Program-made: the position numbers and the translations under genes
In this document: in pieces, positions 1 to 5,354 of the stretch
Position numbering within the stretch: position 1 is the first letter of the stretch
How the letters are laid out: each line of letters begins with the position of its first letter
Source of the DNA: Chloroflexi bacterium RBG_16_51_16
Lineage (GTDB): Bacteria > Chloroflexota > Anaerolineae > Anaerolineales > Villigracilaceae
Reading direction: 5' to 3'
DNA length: 5,354 nucleotides
Assembly (NCBI GenBank): GCA_001796785.1
Contig: MGNL01000014.1
Location: 976-6,329, forward strand
The notes under the pieces: model-generated
Databases searched by the model: none
The model's input: only the letters and a program-made list of their open reading frames with translations
Told to the model about the DNA's origin: nothing

Positions 1-442
1 CCGACACGGATACAGCAACAGTCAGGATGTAATCGGTCAGGAGGGCCGCGCCAGCGGTCTGGGCCGGCAGTTCGCCCAGGTTATCCCGCGCCACGATATA
101 GGCTCCACCTCCACCGGGATAGGCATGGATGGTCTGCTCGTAGGAAATGGCGACGATCACCAGAAGGGTGACAATGGCGATCGAAATGGGAAAAACATAA
201 CCGAATGCAGCTGCACCAGCCAGAGCCAGGATGACCAGGATCTCCTGCGTGGCGTAAGCAGTTGAAGAGAGCGCGTCCGAGGCGAACACTGCCAGGCCGA
301 TCGCCTTGCCGATGGTCTGGTGTGGTGCATCTGCTGTTGGCAGTGGCCGCCCGATCAGCCATGATCTCCAACTGCTTGGCGGTCGCGAACCTGTACTGCG
401 TTCGAATATGGGGAGAGGAGAGTTATCTTCCGGGTTGAACAT
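1..442 (-). CDS. KimA-like APC/KUP superfamily permease, N-terminal part (runs off window)
   Basis: This is an integral membrane transporter, of which the first 147 residues are visible; full-length relatives are about 600 or more residues. After a cytoplasmic stretch of about 45 residues come WLIGRPLP (28-35), the first helix with ASDALSSTAYATQEIL (54-69), a second hydrophobic segment (about 77-100), the loop YPGGGGAYIVARDNLGE (108-124) and TDYILTVAVSVS (136-147). This run aligns closely, from memory, with Bacillus subtilis KimA (YdaO), a proton-coupled K+ importer. Residues corresponding to KimA D36, Y43, Y118, T121 and S125, reported near the ion site, are all present here (D56, Y63, Y138, T141, S145). 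K+ import is therefore the best guess; an amino-acid substrate is possible, because many relatives are annotated only as APC permeases. I use the ATG at 442. A TTG at 460 in the same frame, 8 nt after GAGGG, is a credible alternative that would add six residues. The gene follows a plsC in the same direction after 152 bp and probably has its own promoter. Confidence 0.88.
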   Translation of the reverse strand, partial: MFNPEDNSPLPIFERSTGSRPPSSWRSWLIGRPLPTADAPHQTIGKAIGLAVFASDALSSTAYATQEILVILALAGAAAFGYVFPISIAIVTLLVIVAISYEQTIHAYPGGGGAYIVARDNLGELPAQTAGAALLTDYILTVAVSVS

Positions 443-472
443 TCTTTCAAGCTGATACAAAAAATATGCCCT

Positions 473-518
473 CGGGTCGGAGGACAATGCTGGATTATAG
501 TACGAATCCCGGGTCGGA
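473..518. repeat. Pair of 9-bp direct repeats flanking the -10 box
   Basis: CGGGTCGGA occurs at 473-481 and again at 510-518, a 37-bp period. The TATAAT at 494-499 lies between the copies, so on the minus strand one copy covers the -35 zone and the other lies just downstream of the expected start site. This arrangement could be an operator, but no regulator is encoded nearby to support it. Confidence 0.5.
494..499 (-). promoter_or_regulatory. Candidate -10 box for the KimA-like gene
   Basis: The minus strand reads TATAAT, an exact sigma-70-type -10 consensus, 51 bp upstream of the ATG at 442. At 17-bp spacing the -35 position (517-522) reads CCGTTC, a poor match, so the promoter may need an activator or may be fortuitous. 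Initiation near base 487 would leave a leader of only about 45 nt, too short for a c-di-AMP (ydaO-type) riboswitch. The rest of the 152-bp gap (443-594) holds two sets of short direct repeats, described separately. I see no GC hairpin with a T run that would end the upstream plsC transcript. Confidence 0.45.
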
Positions 519-541
519 ACGGTTTATTCAGGTATAAGTCT

Positions 542-561
542 AATTTGAAATCAATTTGAAA
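542..561. repeat. Tandem AATTTGAAA repeats, 11-bp period
   Basis: AATTTGAAA is found at 542-550 and 553-561, separated by two bases, in an AT-rich stretch between the plsC stop and the permease promoter. The 11-bp spacing is about one helical turn, as in tandem binding half-sites. In AT-rich DNA a chance repeat of this size is quite possible. Confidence 0.4.
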
Positions 562-594
562 GAATAAGTAACATCTGATAAAAGGGTCTCTTGT

Positions 595-1317
595 TCATAC
601 CTGGTATTCACCCCGGTATTCTATCGGTAACAACTCAGCCAGAGCCAGCATGATCTGCTTTGTACCGTCCCGCATGGCTGCCTGACGGTCAGATTGCCCT
701 TTTAGGATGAACGGTTTTCCAATGCGGACGGTCACGTCAGCACGTCGCAGTTTTCGCAGGGCTGAGTACACCCGTGGGTTTTGTGTTCCCATCAGGCTGA
801 TGGGAAGGATCGGGGCTCCGGTCTTAATTGCCAGGAACGCGGCTCCGCCGCGCCCCTCTTCCAATCCTCCTATAAGTGTGTATCGTCCTTCTGGAGCGAT
901 CACCAGGACACGACCCTCCTGAAGTCCTTGTAATGCAGAGCGGATGGCGCGTTTGTCGGGTTGTCCGCGATGCAGCCAGATCACACCGTACCAGTCCATT
1001 AACCTGCCAAGGATGGGATAGTCATAAAGCTCGATTTTCCCCAGCGCATCCGGCGGGGAGGGTAATACGGGCAGCAGCGCAGCGGCATCCGCGTCTCCGA
1101 GGTGGTTAATGACCACGATCAGCGGTCCACCTTTCGGCAGGTTTTCCTTCCCAATCAAGTGGACGCGCAAACATAAGCGTGAAAGGAGCTTCAACACTCC
1201 GTGCGATAAGGTGCGCATGAAGCGGCGACCTGGTGTAAGGCGAGGCAGGCGAACCAGCTCCGGACGCCAGAGCTTCGAGACAGGTTTTGCAGGCTTGGCG
1301 ATTGGTTGTGAATTCAT
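595..1317 (-). CDS. plsC: PlsC-family 1-acyl-sn-glycerol-3-phosphate acyltransferase (second copy)
   Basis: This 240-residue protein of the lysophosphatidic acid acyltransferase family would transfer an acyl chain to lysophosphatidate, giving phosphatidic acid at the inner membrane face. The family blocks appear in order: NHLGDAD with the catalytic H(x)4D pair H72/D77; GVIWLHRG at 111-118 with the block II arginine R117; IAPEGRYT at 140-147 in place of the usual FPEGTRS; and APILPISLMG at 168-177. The C-terminus, LLPIEYRGEYQV, resembles that of the neighbouring paralogue. There is no obvious membrane-spanning helix, so binding is probably peripheral through the basic, hydrophobic N-terminal 50 residues. 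The ATG at 1317 is the first start after an in-frame TAA; no Shine-Dalgarno sequence precedes it. It lies 203 bp downstream of the other plsC. Family assignment is firm. The exact acceptor (glycerol-3-phosphate, lysophosphatidate or another lysolipid) cannot be read from sequence. Confidence 0.92.
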   Translation of the reverse strand: MNSQPIAKPAKPVSKLWRPELVRLPRLTPGRRFMRTLSHGVLKLLSRLCLRVHLIGKENLPKGGPLIVVINHLGDADAAALLPVLPSPPDALGKIELYDYPILGRLMDWYGVIWLHRGQPDKRAIRSALQGLQEGRVLVIAPEGRYTLIGGLEEGRGGAAFLAIKTGAPILPISLMGTQNPRVYSALRKLRRADVTVRIGKPFILKGQSDRQAAMRDGTKQIMLALAELLPIEYRGEYQV

Positions 1318-1520
1318 GAGTTTTTAACCACAGATGAACCTGGATGAACTCTTGTTGGTTGGAAAAAAATAGCGTCAAATATTTGGTGATTTTCAACCGA
1401 ACGAAGAGAGAAGGCGTATTATTTCATCTTCATCCTTTGATTGAATTTAGACCTCCCTTATTTCGTATAAATCTATTTTAACTTTGTTTAACTGCGGTTT
1501 TTTTATCGCCGCTCATCAGC
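1318..1520 (-). other. AT-rich 203-bp gap between the two plsC genes
   Basis: No gene is supported here. On the minus strand the gap holds a weak stem (GCGG 1509-1512 with CCGC 1494-1497, A-rich loop) just after the first plsC stop, with no U run after it. Further on are a strong Shine-Dalgarno-like GGGAGG (1452-1457) with no suitable start codon behind it, a five-codon ATG-to-TAA frame (1419-1433, Met-Lys-Met-Lys) and a good -35-like TTGACG (1373-1378) without a matching -10. The end next to the second plsC resembles a dispersed repeat. Such a long gap in an otherwise compact same-strand cluster suggests separate expression of the second plsC. Confidence 0.5.
1324..1350. repeat. Fragment resembling a dispersed ACCACAGATGAAC intergenic repeat
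   Basis: The plus strand reads TTAACCACAGATGAAC followed by CTGGATGAAC, so GATGAAC occurs at 1333-1339 and 1343-1349 with a 10-bp period. From memory this resembles a widespread noncoding sequence in environmental bacterial genomes, of the form 'ACCACAGATGAACACGGATGAACACGGAT', usually intergenic. Only one degenerate unit and a half is present, and it ends close to the plsC start. Whether it recurs in this genome cannot be seen from one window. Confidence 0.4.
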
Positions 1521-2207
1521 TTAAGGTCGGATCGCTTGCCCTGCGTAGACCCCGTGATATTCCTCCGGAAGCAGACCGGCGATATGCCGCATGACCAGGT
1601 CCGCGTTGGACTGCCTCAGCGCACGTCGTTCGAAATGCTCGACCGGTTGCGAGGAAAAGTCGATCAGCTTGCCGATCCGGATTTCAAGTGCGGGCTTCTC
1701 GCCCCGCCGGGCGCGTTGCCAGAAATCATCGGTCGTGCCGGTCAATCCCACCGGCAGGACGGGTGCTTGCGAGCGTTCGATAATGTACCCGACTCCGGGT
1801 TTGGCCCGTCGTAAGGCGGGTACGTGCGAACGTCCGCCTTCCGGCGCGAGCATTAGCGGACGCCTGGCCTTGATGATCGCCAACATGGTATCGATCAGGC
1901 TGCGGTCGTAATCCCCGCGGTGGACCGGAACCACACCGTACAGGCGCAGGATCGTTCCCTGATATTTCTTCTCGAACACATCCGTTGCACCAATGGCTTC
2001 TGCTTCTTCTGGCCAGAAGGAGAGCACCAGCGGCGGATCATAGATCGAGATGTGGTTGATGGCGATCATATAACCGCTGCCGTAAGGGATGTTATCCCTG
2101 CCGGTGATGCTCACCCGCCCGAGGATGTTGAAGAGCAAACGGAACAGCGGTTTCAGCCACAGCCGGTTTAATCGGATTCGCAGCGGCGCTTTGAATGGTT
2201 CGGCCAT
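1521..2207 (-). CDS. plsC: PlsC-family 1-acyl-sn-glycerol-3-phosphate acyltransferase (first copy, next to cmk)
   Basis: This is a 228-residue acyltransferase of the PlsC family, expected to make phosphatidic acid from lysophosphatidate at the membrane surface. Numbered from the ATG at 2207, it carries NHISIYD with the catalytic H52 and D57, GVVPVHRG at 91-98 (R97), LAPEGGRS at 120-127 (E123, G124) and APVLPVGLTG at 148-157. Block III is nearer the FPEGTRS consensus than that of the downstream paralogue. The C-terminal region contains LLPEEYHGVY, shared in outline with the paralogue. Its upstream neighbour is cmk, a common partner of plsC in bacteria. Starts are ambiguous: the ATG at 2207 lies 23 nt past the cmk stop without a clear ribosome-binding site, whereas a GTG at 2240 would overlap the end of cmk by 10 nt and add 11 residues that look like read-through of the junction. 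I prefer the ATG and expect co-transcription, possibly translational coupling, with cmk. Confidence 0.93.
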   Translation of the reverse strand: MAEPFKAPLRIRLNRLWLKPLFRLLFNILGRVSITGRDNIPYGSGYMIAINHISIYDPPLVLSFWPEEAEAIGATDVFEKKYQGTILRLYGVVPVHRGDYDRSLIDTMLAIIKARRPLMLAPEGGRSHVPALRRAKPGVGYIIERSQAPVLPVGLTGTTDDFWQRARRGEKPALEIRIGKLIDFSSQPVEHFERRALRQSNADLVMRHIAGLLPEEYHGVYAGQAIRP

Positions 2208-2230
2208 ATGGATTGGAGTACGTTCCCGGG

Positions 2231-2914
2231 TTACTTGCACAGGTTCAGGATCTGTTCAAAAACTTCATCCGCGCTCTGTTGATCTGTGTTGATCACCACG
2301 GCGTCCTCAGCGCGCTTCAGAGGTGCGACCTCGCGGGTTGAATCGATGAGGTCCCGTTCGATTACTTTTTCGAGGATTTCATCGTAATTCGCCTGCCCGT
2401 TGCGCGCCTTGATCTCGGCTGAGCGGCGGCGGGCGCGTTCCTCCGCTGAAGCATCCAGGTAGATTTTGAGGTCCGCTTCCGGAAGGATCACCGTACCGAT
2501 ATCCCGTCCAACCATGACGACCCTGCCGCGCATGCCGATGCGGTGCTGCTGGTGTTTCAGGGCTTCGCGCACACCAGCGTACGCGGCAATCATGGAAACG
2601 TTCGCATCGACCTTGCGCCGTCTGATCTCCCAGGTCACATCCCGGCCTTCGACCAGGACATCACAGGTGCGGCCGTCGTTGACGGTGGCTGGTCGAATAT
2701 CGAGCTCGGTTTGCTGTGCAAGTCGGGTAACGGCCGCTTCATCGTGAAGGTCCAGCCCTTTTTCGATCGCCAGCAGGGTTATCACTCGATACATCGTGCC
2801 GGTGTCGAAAAACAGGTAGTCCAATTCCAACGCCAGCCTGTGCCCGAGGGTTGACTTTCCGGATGCGGCCGGGCCGTCGATCGCGATAATGGAGGGAGTT
2901 GAGGAAACTGTCAT
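2231..2914 (-). CDS. cmk: Cytidylate (CMP/dCMP) kinase
   Basis: This 227-residue cytosolic enzyme phosphorylates CMP or dCMP with ATP, giving CDP or dCDP for nucleic acid synthesis and for CDP-activated lipid precursors. The length is typical. The N-terminus has the P-loop GPAASGKST (14-22), followed by DTGTMYR (37-43) of the nucleotide-binding core. VEGRDVTWEIR (88-98) and GRDIGTVILPEADLKIYLDA (136-155) are the family's CMP-binding and core signatures; ERARRR (159-164) lies in the lid, and RDLIDSTREVAPLKRAEDA (187-205) is the characteristic C-terminal block with its RDxxDSxR and APL elements. No key residue appears to be missing. The ATG at 2914 is the only usual start codon in its frame back to the preceding gene; it lies 87 bp downstream of the GT-C-like gene and is preceded by little ribosome-binding sequence. 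The cmk to plsC order is common in bacteria and fits co-expression. Confidence 0.97.
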   Translation of the reverse strand: MTVSSTPSIIAIDGPAASGKSTLGHRLALELDYLFFDTGTMYRVITLLAIEKGLDLHDEAAVTRLAQQTELDIRPATVNDGRTCDVLVEGRDVTWEIRRRKVDANVSMIAAYAGVREALKHQQHRIGMRGRVVMVGRDIGTVILPEADLKIYLDASAEERARRRSAEIKARNGQANYDEILEKVIERDLIDSTREVAPLKRAEDAVVINTDQQSADEVFEQILNLCK

Positions 2915-2932
2915 CCGGTTGATGGACTCGAT

Positions 2933-2959
2933 CCCAGCTTCATGGATGAAAATCCTGGG
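2933..2959 (-). other. Imperfect hairpin between the GT-C-like gene and cmk
   Basis: CCCAG (2933-2937) pairs with CTGGG (2955-2959), and inside it TTCA (2939-2942) with TGAA (2947-2950), leaving a small loop and bulges. The hairpin sits in the 87-bp gap before cmk. No T run follows it on either strand, so it is unlikely to be an intrinsic terminator. It might affect mRNA processing or be fortuitous. Confidence 0.3.
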
Positions 2960-3001
2960 TGAATAATTCGAAGACTGGATTTTCGGATGGTCATCGTTTG
3001 T

Positions 3002-4768
3002 TCATGGAATGGCTTTGGCATCCAGGAACAGATCGTTCCTGGCCCAAAGAATAACGCTGTCACCACCGGTTGGCATCTGGCGCAGGGTGATCCAGCGCAG
3101 CCAGTCGCTGAACTGGGCGCTATCCCAGGCTGGGGTCTGACGCCAGGTGAAATCCTGGCCGCGATACGAATCGGCTAGGCTCGGGTTCGCTTCAAGCCCT
3201 GTGATCACGAGGGGCGGTGAACTGGACATATCCACCGTATCCGCGACACTGACGGGATGCTTACGAAGCGCCCATTCCAATGCGGGTGAGTCGACACCGG
3301 CGATGACGACCGCCAGGGCATGATCATCCCCGGTCGACCATTCGGACAGGTCATCCGCAGTTTCGATTAGCAGGCTTCCTTGTGCCGGCTGCCCATTCAA
3401 CCACCACAACTCCGGATTGTTAATGCCTCTTAAACCGGCGGCGCCAAGCGTGCCAGCGATCGTGAATAAACCGAGGGTGAGGCTAACTCCCCAGATGCCT
3501 CCAAGTCTGGCCGTGCTAGATGACCAACCAAGGGCGACCAGCAGGATGCTCAACACGATAAGGAACAAAGATCCAAAAAATAACCAGATGCGCAAGCTTG
3601 CCATCGGCGTTGGAATGGGAGTCCAGTTCAAACCGGCCAGGTCGAACCAGGCGAAGACCAGGATCAAGAAGATCAGCAATACCAGCCCTGCGACCTCCCG
3701 GCGCTCTTCCGGAAGGATCTCCATGTAGTGGATCATTTCCATCGCGGCCAGAGTCCACAGGGGTATCAAAACCCAACCGAGGTCTCCCATCTGACGGAAA
3801 GGAAGAAAGACGACCAAGAGCATTGCGATCAACATCCACGGGCTCAAGCTGATCGCCAGCCGGCTGCCTTCCCGCCAACCTCTCCAGATCGCCAGGCCGG
3901 CGAAGAGCAAGGCGGGCGGTTGATAAATGAGCAGGGAGGCCAGCACCCGCCCCGGCTGAACGCCGGAAAACCTACCCCAGCTTAAGAAATATTCCGGCAC
4001 GGAGGCCAGGGCTGCGCTCAATCCATTGGGTGAAAAGAAAAATAATGACCCTGCAGTAATGAACGTCAAGAAAAATGGAACCAGGACGGCGGTGCGTGAG
4101 TGTGGATCAGCAAACCACAAACCTCGTTCTGATGGTTTTGAATTTTTTTGTGCAGAATCTTCTTGGGAAAATTGATCCCGATCAGGATCGCTGGCTTCTG
4201 CGTCCTTGTCTCTTCTCGACTCAATTCCCTCACGAATTGCCCAGGTTATCCCAATTCCCAGCAGACCTGCCCACGAGGCCGGTCCGCTGAGAGCAGCCAG
4301 GGCTGCAAAAAAACCAGCCGGACCGAATCGTTTTTGATTCCAGAAACCCCAGGTGAATAACAGGCAGGTGATCGCCAGGATGCTGCTGGCAGCCTGGCGG
4401 GAAAGGGCCAGCAGCCCGGGTTCAATCGCAAAGATGAACGCGAGCAGCACCGCCGGAACCGGTTTGATCTGCTCGCGAAATAGATAAGGCACAAACACAA
4501 GTGCGCTGCCGGCCAGAGCCGGGACCAGGCGCGCCATGAAGTTGCTGGAGCCGAAAATGAAAAATAATAATGCCGTGAGATGGATATAGGCTGGCTGCGG
4601 TCCAAGCTCGGGCCTGGACCCCATGACAATCTTGAGCGCCTGTAAAGCCGGTGCGGCTTCTGCATCGGTCAGCGGGAATGCGCCGAGTTGGATCGTACGC
4701 AGGCTTAGGGCGAGAAGAAAGGCCAGCGTATACAGCCAGCCTTCGTTTTTGATGCGAGCCAAATTCAT
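3002..4768 (-). CDS. Polytopic membrane protein, probable GT-C (GT39/ArnT/PMT-like) glycosyltransferase
   Basis: This 588-residue protein has about 13 hydrophobic segments between residues 11 and 446, then a soluble C-terminal domain of about 135 residues that probably faces outside. After the first helix comes LGAFPLTDAEAAPALQAL (28-45). An acidic D-x-E in the first outer loop (D35, E37) is where GT-C enzymes such as ArnT and PMT place catalytic acidic residues. LSRQAAS (121-127) resembles the SRxAR motif of the GT39 group. A charged insert rich in D, E, K and S (about 181-216) breaks up the hydrophobic segments. The upstream neighbour is a DUF2298 protein, a recurrent pairing in Chloroflexota. 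A lipid-phosphate-sugar donor and a lipid or surface-glycan acceptor are plausible, but the sequence shows neither. I chose the ATG at 4768. A TTG at 4834 extends the frame by 22 polar residues; neither start has a clear Shine-Dalgarno sequence. The family call is moderate, since the motifs are degenerate. Confidence 0.72.
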   Translation of the reverse strand: MNLARIKNEGWLYTLAFLLALSLRTIQLGAFPLTDAEAAPALQALKIVMGSRPELGPQPAYIHLTALLFFIFGSSNFMARLVPALAGSALVFVPYLFREQIKPVPAVLLAFIFAIEPGLLALSRQAASSILAITCLLFTWGFWNQKRFGPAGFFAALAALSGPASWAGLLGIGITWAIREGIESRRDKDAEASDPDRDQFSQEDSAQKNSKPSERGLWFADPHSRTAVLVPFFLTFITAGSLFFFSPNGLSAALASVPEYFLSWGRFSGVQPGRVLASLLIYQPPALLFAGLAIWRGWREGSRLAISLSPWMLIAMLLVVFLPFRQMGDLGWVLIPLWTLAAMEMIHYMEILPEERREVAGLVLLIFLILVFAWFDLAGLNWTPIPTPMASLRIWLFFGSLFLIVLSILLVALGWSSSTARLGGIWGVSLTLGLFTIAGTLGAAGLRGINNPELWWLNGQPAQGSLLIETADDLSEWSTGDDHALAVVIAGVDSPALEWALRKHPVSVADTVDMSSSPPLVITGLEANPSLADSYRGQDFTWRQTPAWDSAQFSDWLRWITLRQMPTGGDSVILWARNDLFLDAKAIP

Positions 4769-4798
4769 GGGCGTTATTGTAATCGGTTTTATTTCGGC

Positions 4799-4831
4799 TT
4801 GATCGTTTGAAGATTTATTCTGAGCGATCAA
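4799..4831. repeat. 7-bp inverted repeat TTGATCG/CGATCAA
   Basis: TTGATCG (4799-4805) and CGATCAA (4825-4831) form a perfect inverted repeat with a 19-bp spacer in the 135-bp gap (4769-4903) before the preferred start of the GT-C-like gene. A further CGATCGA palindrome lies at 4844-4850. It could be an operator or an RNA stem. If translation starts at the TTG at 4834 instead, the repeat would fall within coding sequence. The rest of this gap shows no clear promoter or terminator. Confidence 0.35.
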
Positions 4832-4903
4832 CAAAAAAACAGCCGATCGATAATTTCACTCCGCTCTTCGTTCGAACTGAGAACATGAGTCTAAAGCATT
4901 TTC

Positions 4904-5354
4904 TCATGGCACTTCATAAATCACCGTATTCCCTTGCTGGAATACCACCTGCAGGTGCTGGCCGAACTTCTCATCCTGCACGACCAAGCTGCTGTGTTCG
5001 AGACTGCCGACGAAAATATAACGGATGTGATATTTTTCGATGACCGTTAGCGCACTGGACCAGTTCGGCGCCGTGTAAAGCGTTTCGATATCCTCCCGGC
5101 GCGAACCCTGCTCGGCTGCTCCGCCGCGCCACTGACTTTCATGACCCGGCCAACCCAGAATGGTCGGCAGGCCGCTGTACGTGGAAATCCTCCCGAATCC
5201 GCTGTAACTCCCTCCCACCGCTTCGGCCACCACTCCGTCGGGTGCGCTGCGCAGCCACAGAATGGCAGCCGCGTCGTCAGGCGCCTCACGCTGCAGCCGA
5301 TCGAAATCATCCAGGCTGAAACCAAAAGTCGGCTTGAAGTTGTTTGTCTTCGTC
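4904..5354 (-). CDS. DUF2298 (Chlor_Arch_YYY) membrane protein, C-terminal end (runs off window)
   Basis: Only the last 149 residues are visible; the full family is about 700-900 residues or longer and mostly transmembrane. The visible part is soluble. Numbered from the window edge, it contains AAAILWLRSAPDGVVAEAVG (28-47), GSYSGFGRISTYSGLPT (48-64), ILGWPGHESQWRGG (65-78), the segment SRREDIETLY (84-93), KYHIRYIFVGSLE (107-119) and the terminus VVFQQGNTVIYEVP (136-149). This order (an EAxGxSY element, a GLPT loop, a GWxGHExQWRG motif and a final IYEV) is, from memory, typical of the C-terminus of DUF2298 proteins. The reading frame stays open to the window edge; an internal GTG at 5233 is not the true start. 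The function is unknown. Its hydrophobic architecture and constant company with GT39-like proteins suggest a membrane glycosyltransferase or partner, which is inference. The gene ends 135 bp before the GT-C-like gene on the same strand. Confidence 0.85.
   Translation of the reverse strand, partial: TKTNNFKPTFGFSLDDFDRLQREAPDDAAAILWLRSAPDGVVAEAVGGSYSGFGRISTYSGLPTILGWPGHESQWRGGAAEQGSRREDIETLYTAPNWSSALTVIEKYHIRYIFVGSLEHSSLVVQDEKFGQHLQVVFQQGNTVIYEVP

Noticed and set aside
81..371. Minus-strand open frame of 96 codons.
   Set aside because: It is a shifted frame over the KimA-like permease; its translation is rich in R, C, H and G and matches no family, whereas the permease frame is clearly coding.
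1373..1378. TTGACG as the -35 of a promoter for the second plsC.
   Set aside because: At 16-18 bp spacing the -10 positions read AACAAG, ACAAGA or CAAGAG, which do not resemble TATAAT.
1106..1396. Minus-strand frame from a TTG at 1396 that starts in the inter-plsC gap.
   Set aside because: Most of it overlaps plsC out of frame, it has no ribosome-binding site, and its product has no recognisable domain.
1494..1512. GCGG/CCGC stem after the first plsC as an intrinsic terminator.
   Set aside because: The stem is only 4 bp, and the homopolymer run is in the loop rather than after the stem.
1494..1519. Possible hammerhead ribozyme on the minus strand: CTGATGA (1513-1519) followed by a GCGG/CCGC stem.
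   Set aside because: The conserved GAAA that must follow stem II is replaced by AGTT, the stem II loop is a long A run, and no stem I or III partner is visible.
3516..3878. Minus-strand 120-codon frame inside the GT-C-like gene.
   Set aside because: It is a shadow of the coding frame of a hydrophobic protein; its composition is rich in R, G, P and D, and the overlapping frame shows consistent membrane helices.
4246..4665. Minus-strand 139-codon frame within the GT-C-like gene.
   Set aside because: It is an out-of-frame shadow with R/S/C-rich composition and no domain.
1..5354. Plus-strand genes, including several frames of 60-106 codons.
   Set aside because: All lie antisense to well-supported minus-strand genes, show atypical composition and carry no recognisable motif.

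Overview
The window looks like part of a bacterial chromosome from the Chloroflexota, most likely the class Anaerolineae. This placement is an inference. It rests mainly on the pairing of a DUF2298 ('YYY') membrane protein with a GT-C-like membrane protein, a combination known chiefly from Chloroflexota and some Archaea, together with the moderate-to-high GC content. No rRNA, tRNA, CRISPR array, transposase or phage gene is visible.

Every gene I can support lies on the minus strand, so transcription runs from high to low coordinates. In that order the window holds: the last 149 codons of a DUF2298 protein (entering at base 5354, ending at 4904); a polytopic GT-C-like protein of about 588 residues (4768 to 3002); cytidylate kinase cmk (2914 to 2231); a first PlsC-type acyltransferase (2207 to 1521, or from a GTG at 2240 overlapping cmk); a 203-bp AT-rich gap; a second, divergent PlsC-type acyltransferase (1317 to 595); a 152-bp gap with a consensus -10 box; and the first 147 codons of a KimA-like potassium/amino-acid permease that runs off the window at base 1.

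The layout suggests a cell-envelope and housekeeping block. The DUF2298/GT-C pair probably works at the membrane on a lipid-linked or surface glycan, but neither protein has a known substrate. Cmk supplies CDP/dCDP, hence CTP for CDP-lipid chemistry as well as nucleic acid synthesis. The two acyltransferases fit the acylation steps that lead to phosphatidic acid. The permease probably has its own promoter and is functionally separate.

There is no clearly new system here. The points most worth a second look are the uncharacterised DUF2298/GT-C pair, the divergence of the two PlsC paralogues in block III, a pair of 9-bp direct repeats bracketing the permease -10 box, and a fragment resembling a dispersed intergenic repeat directly in front of the second plsC.
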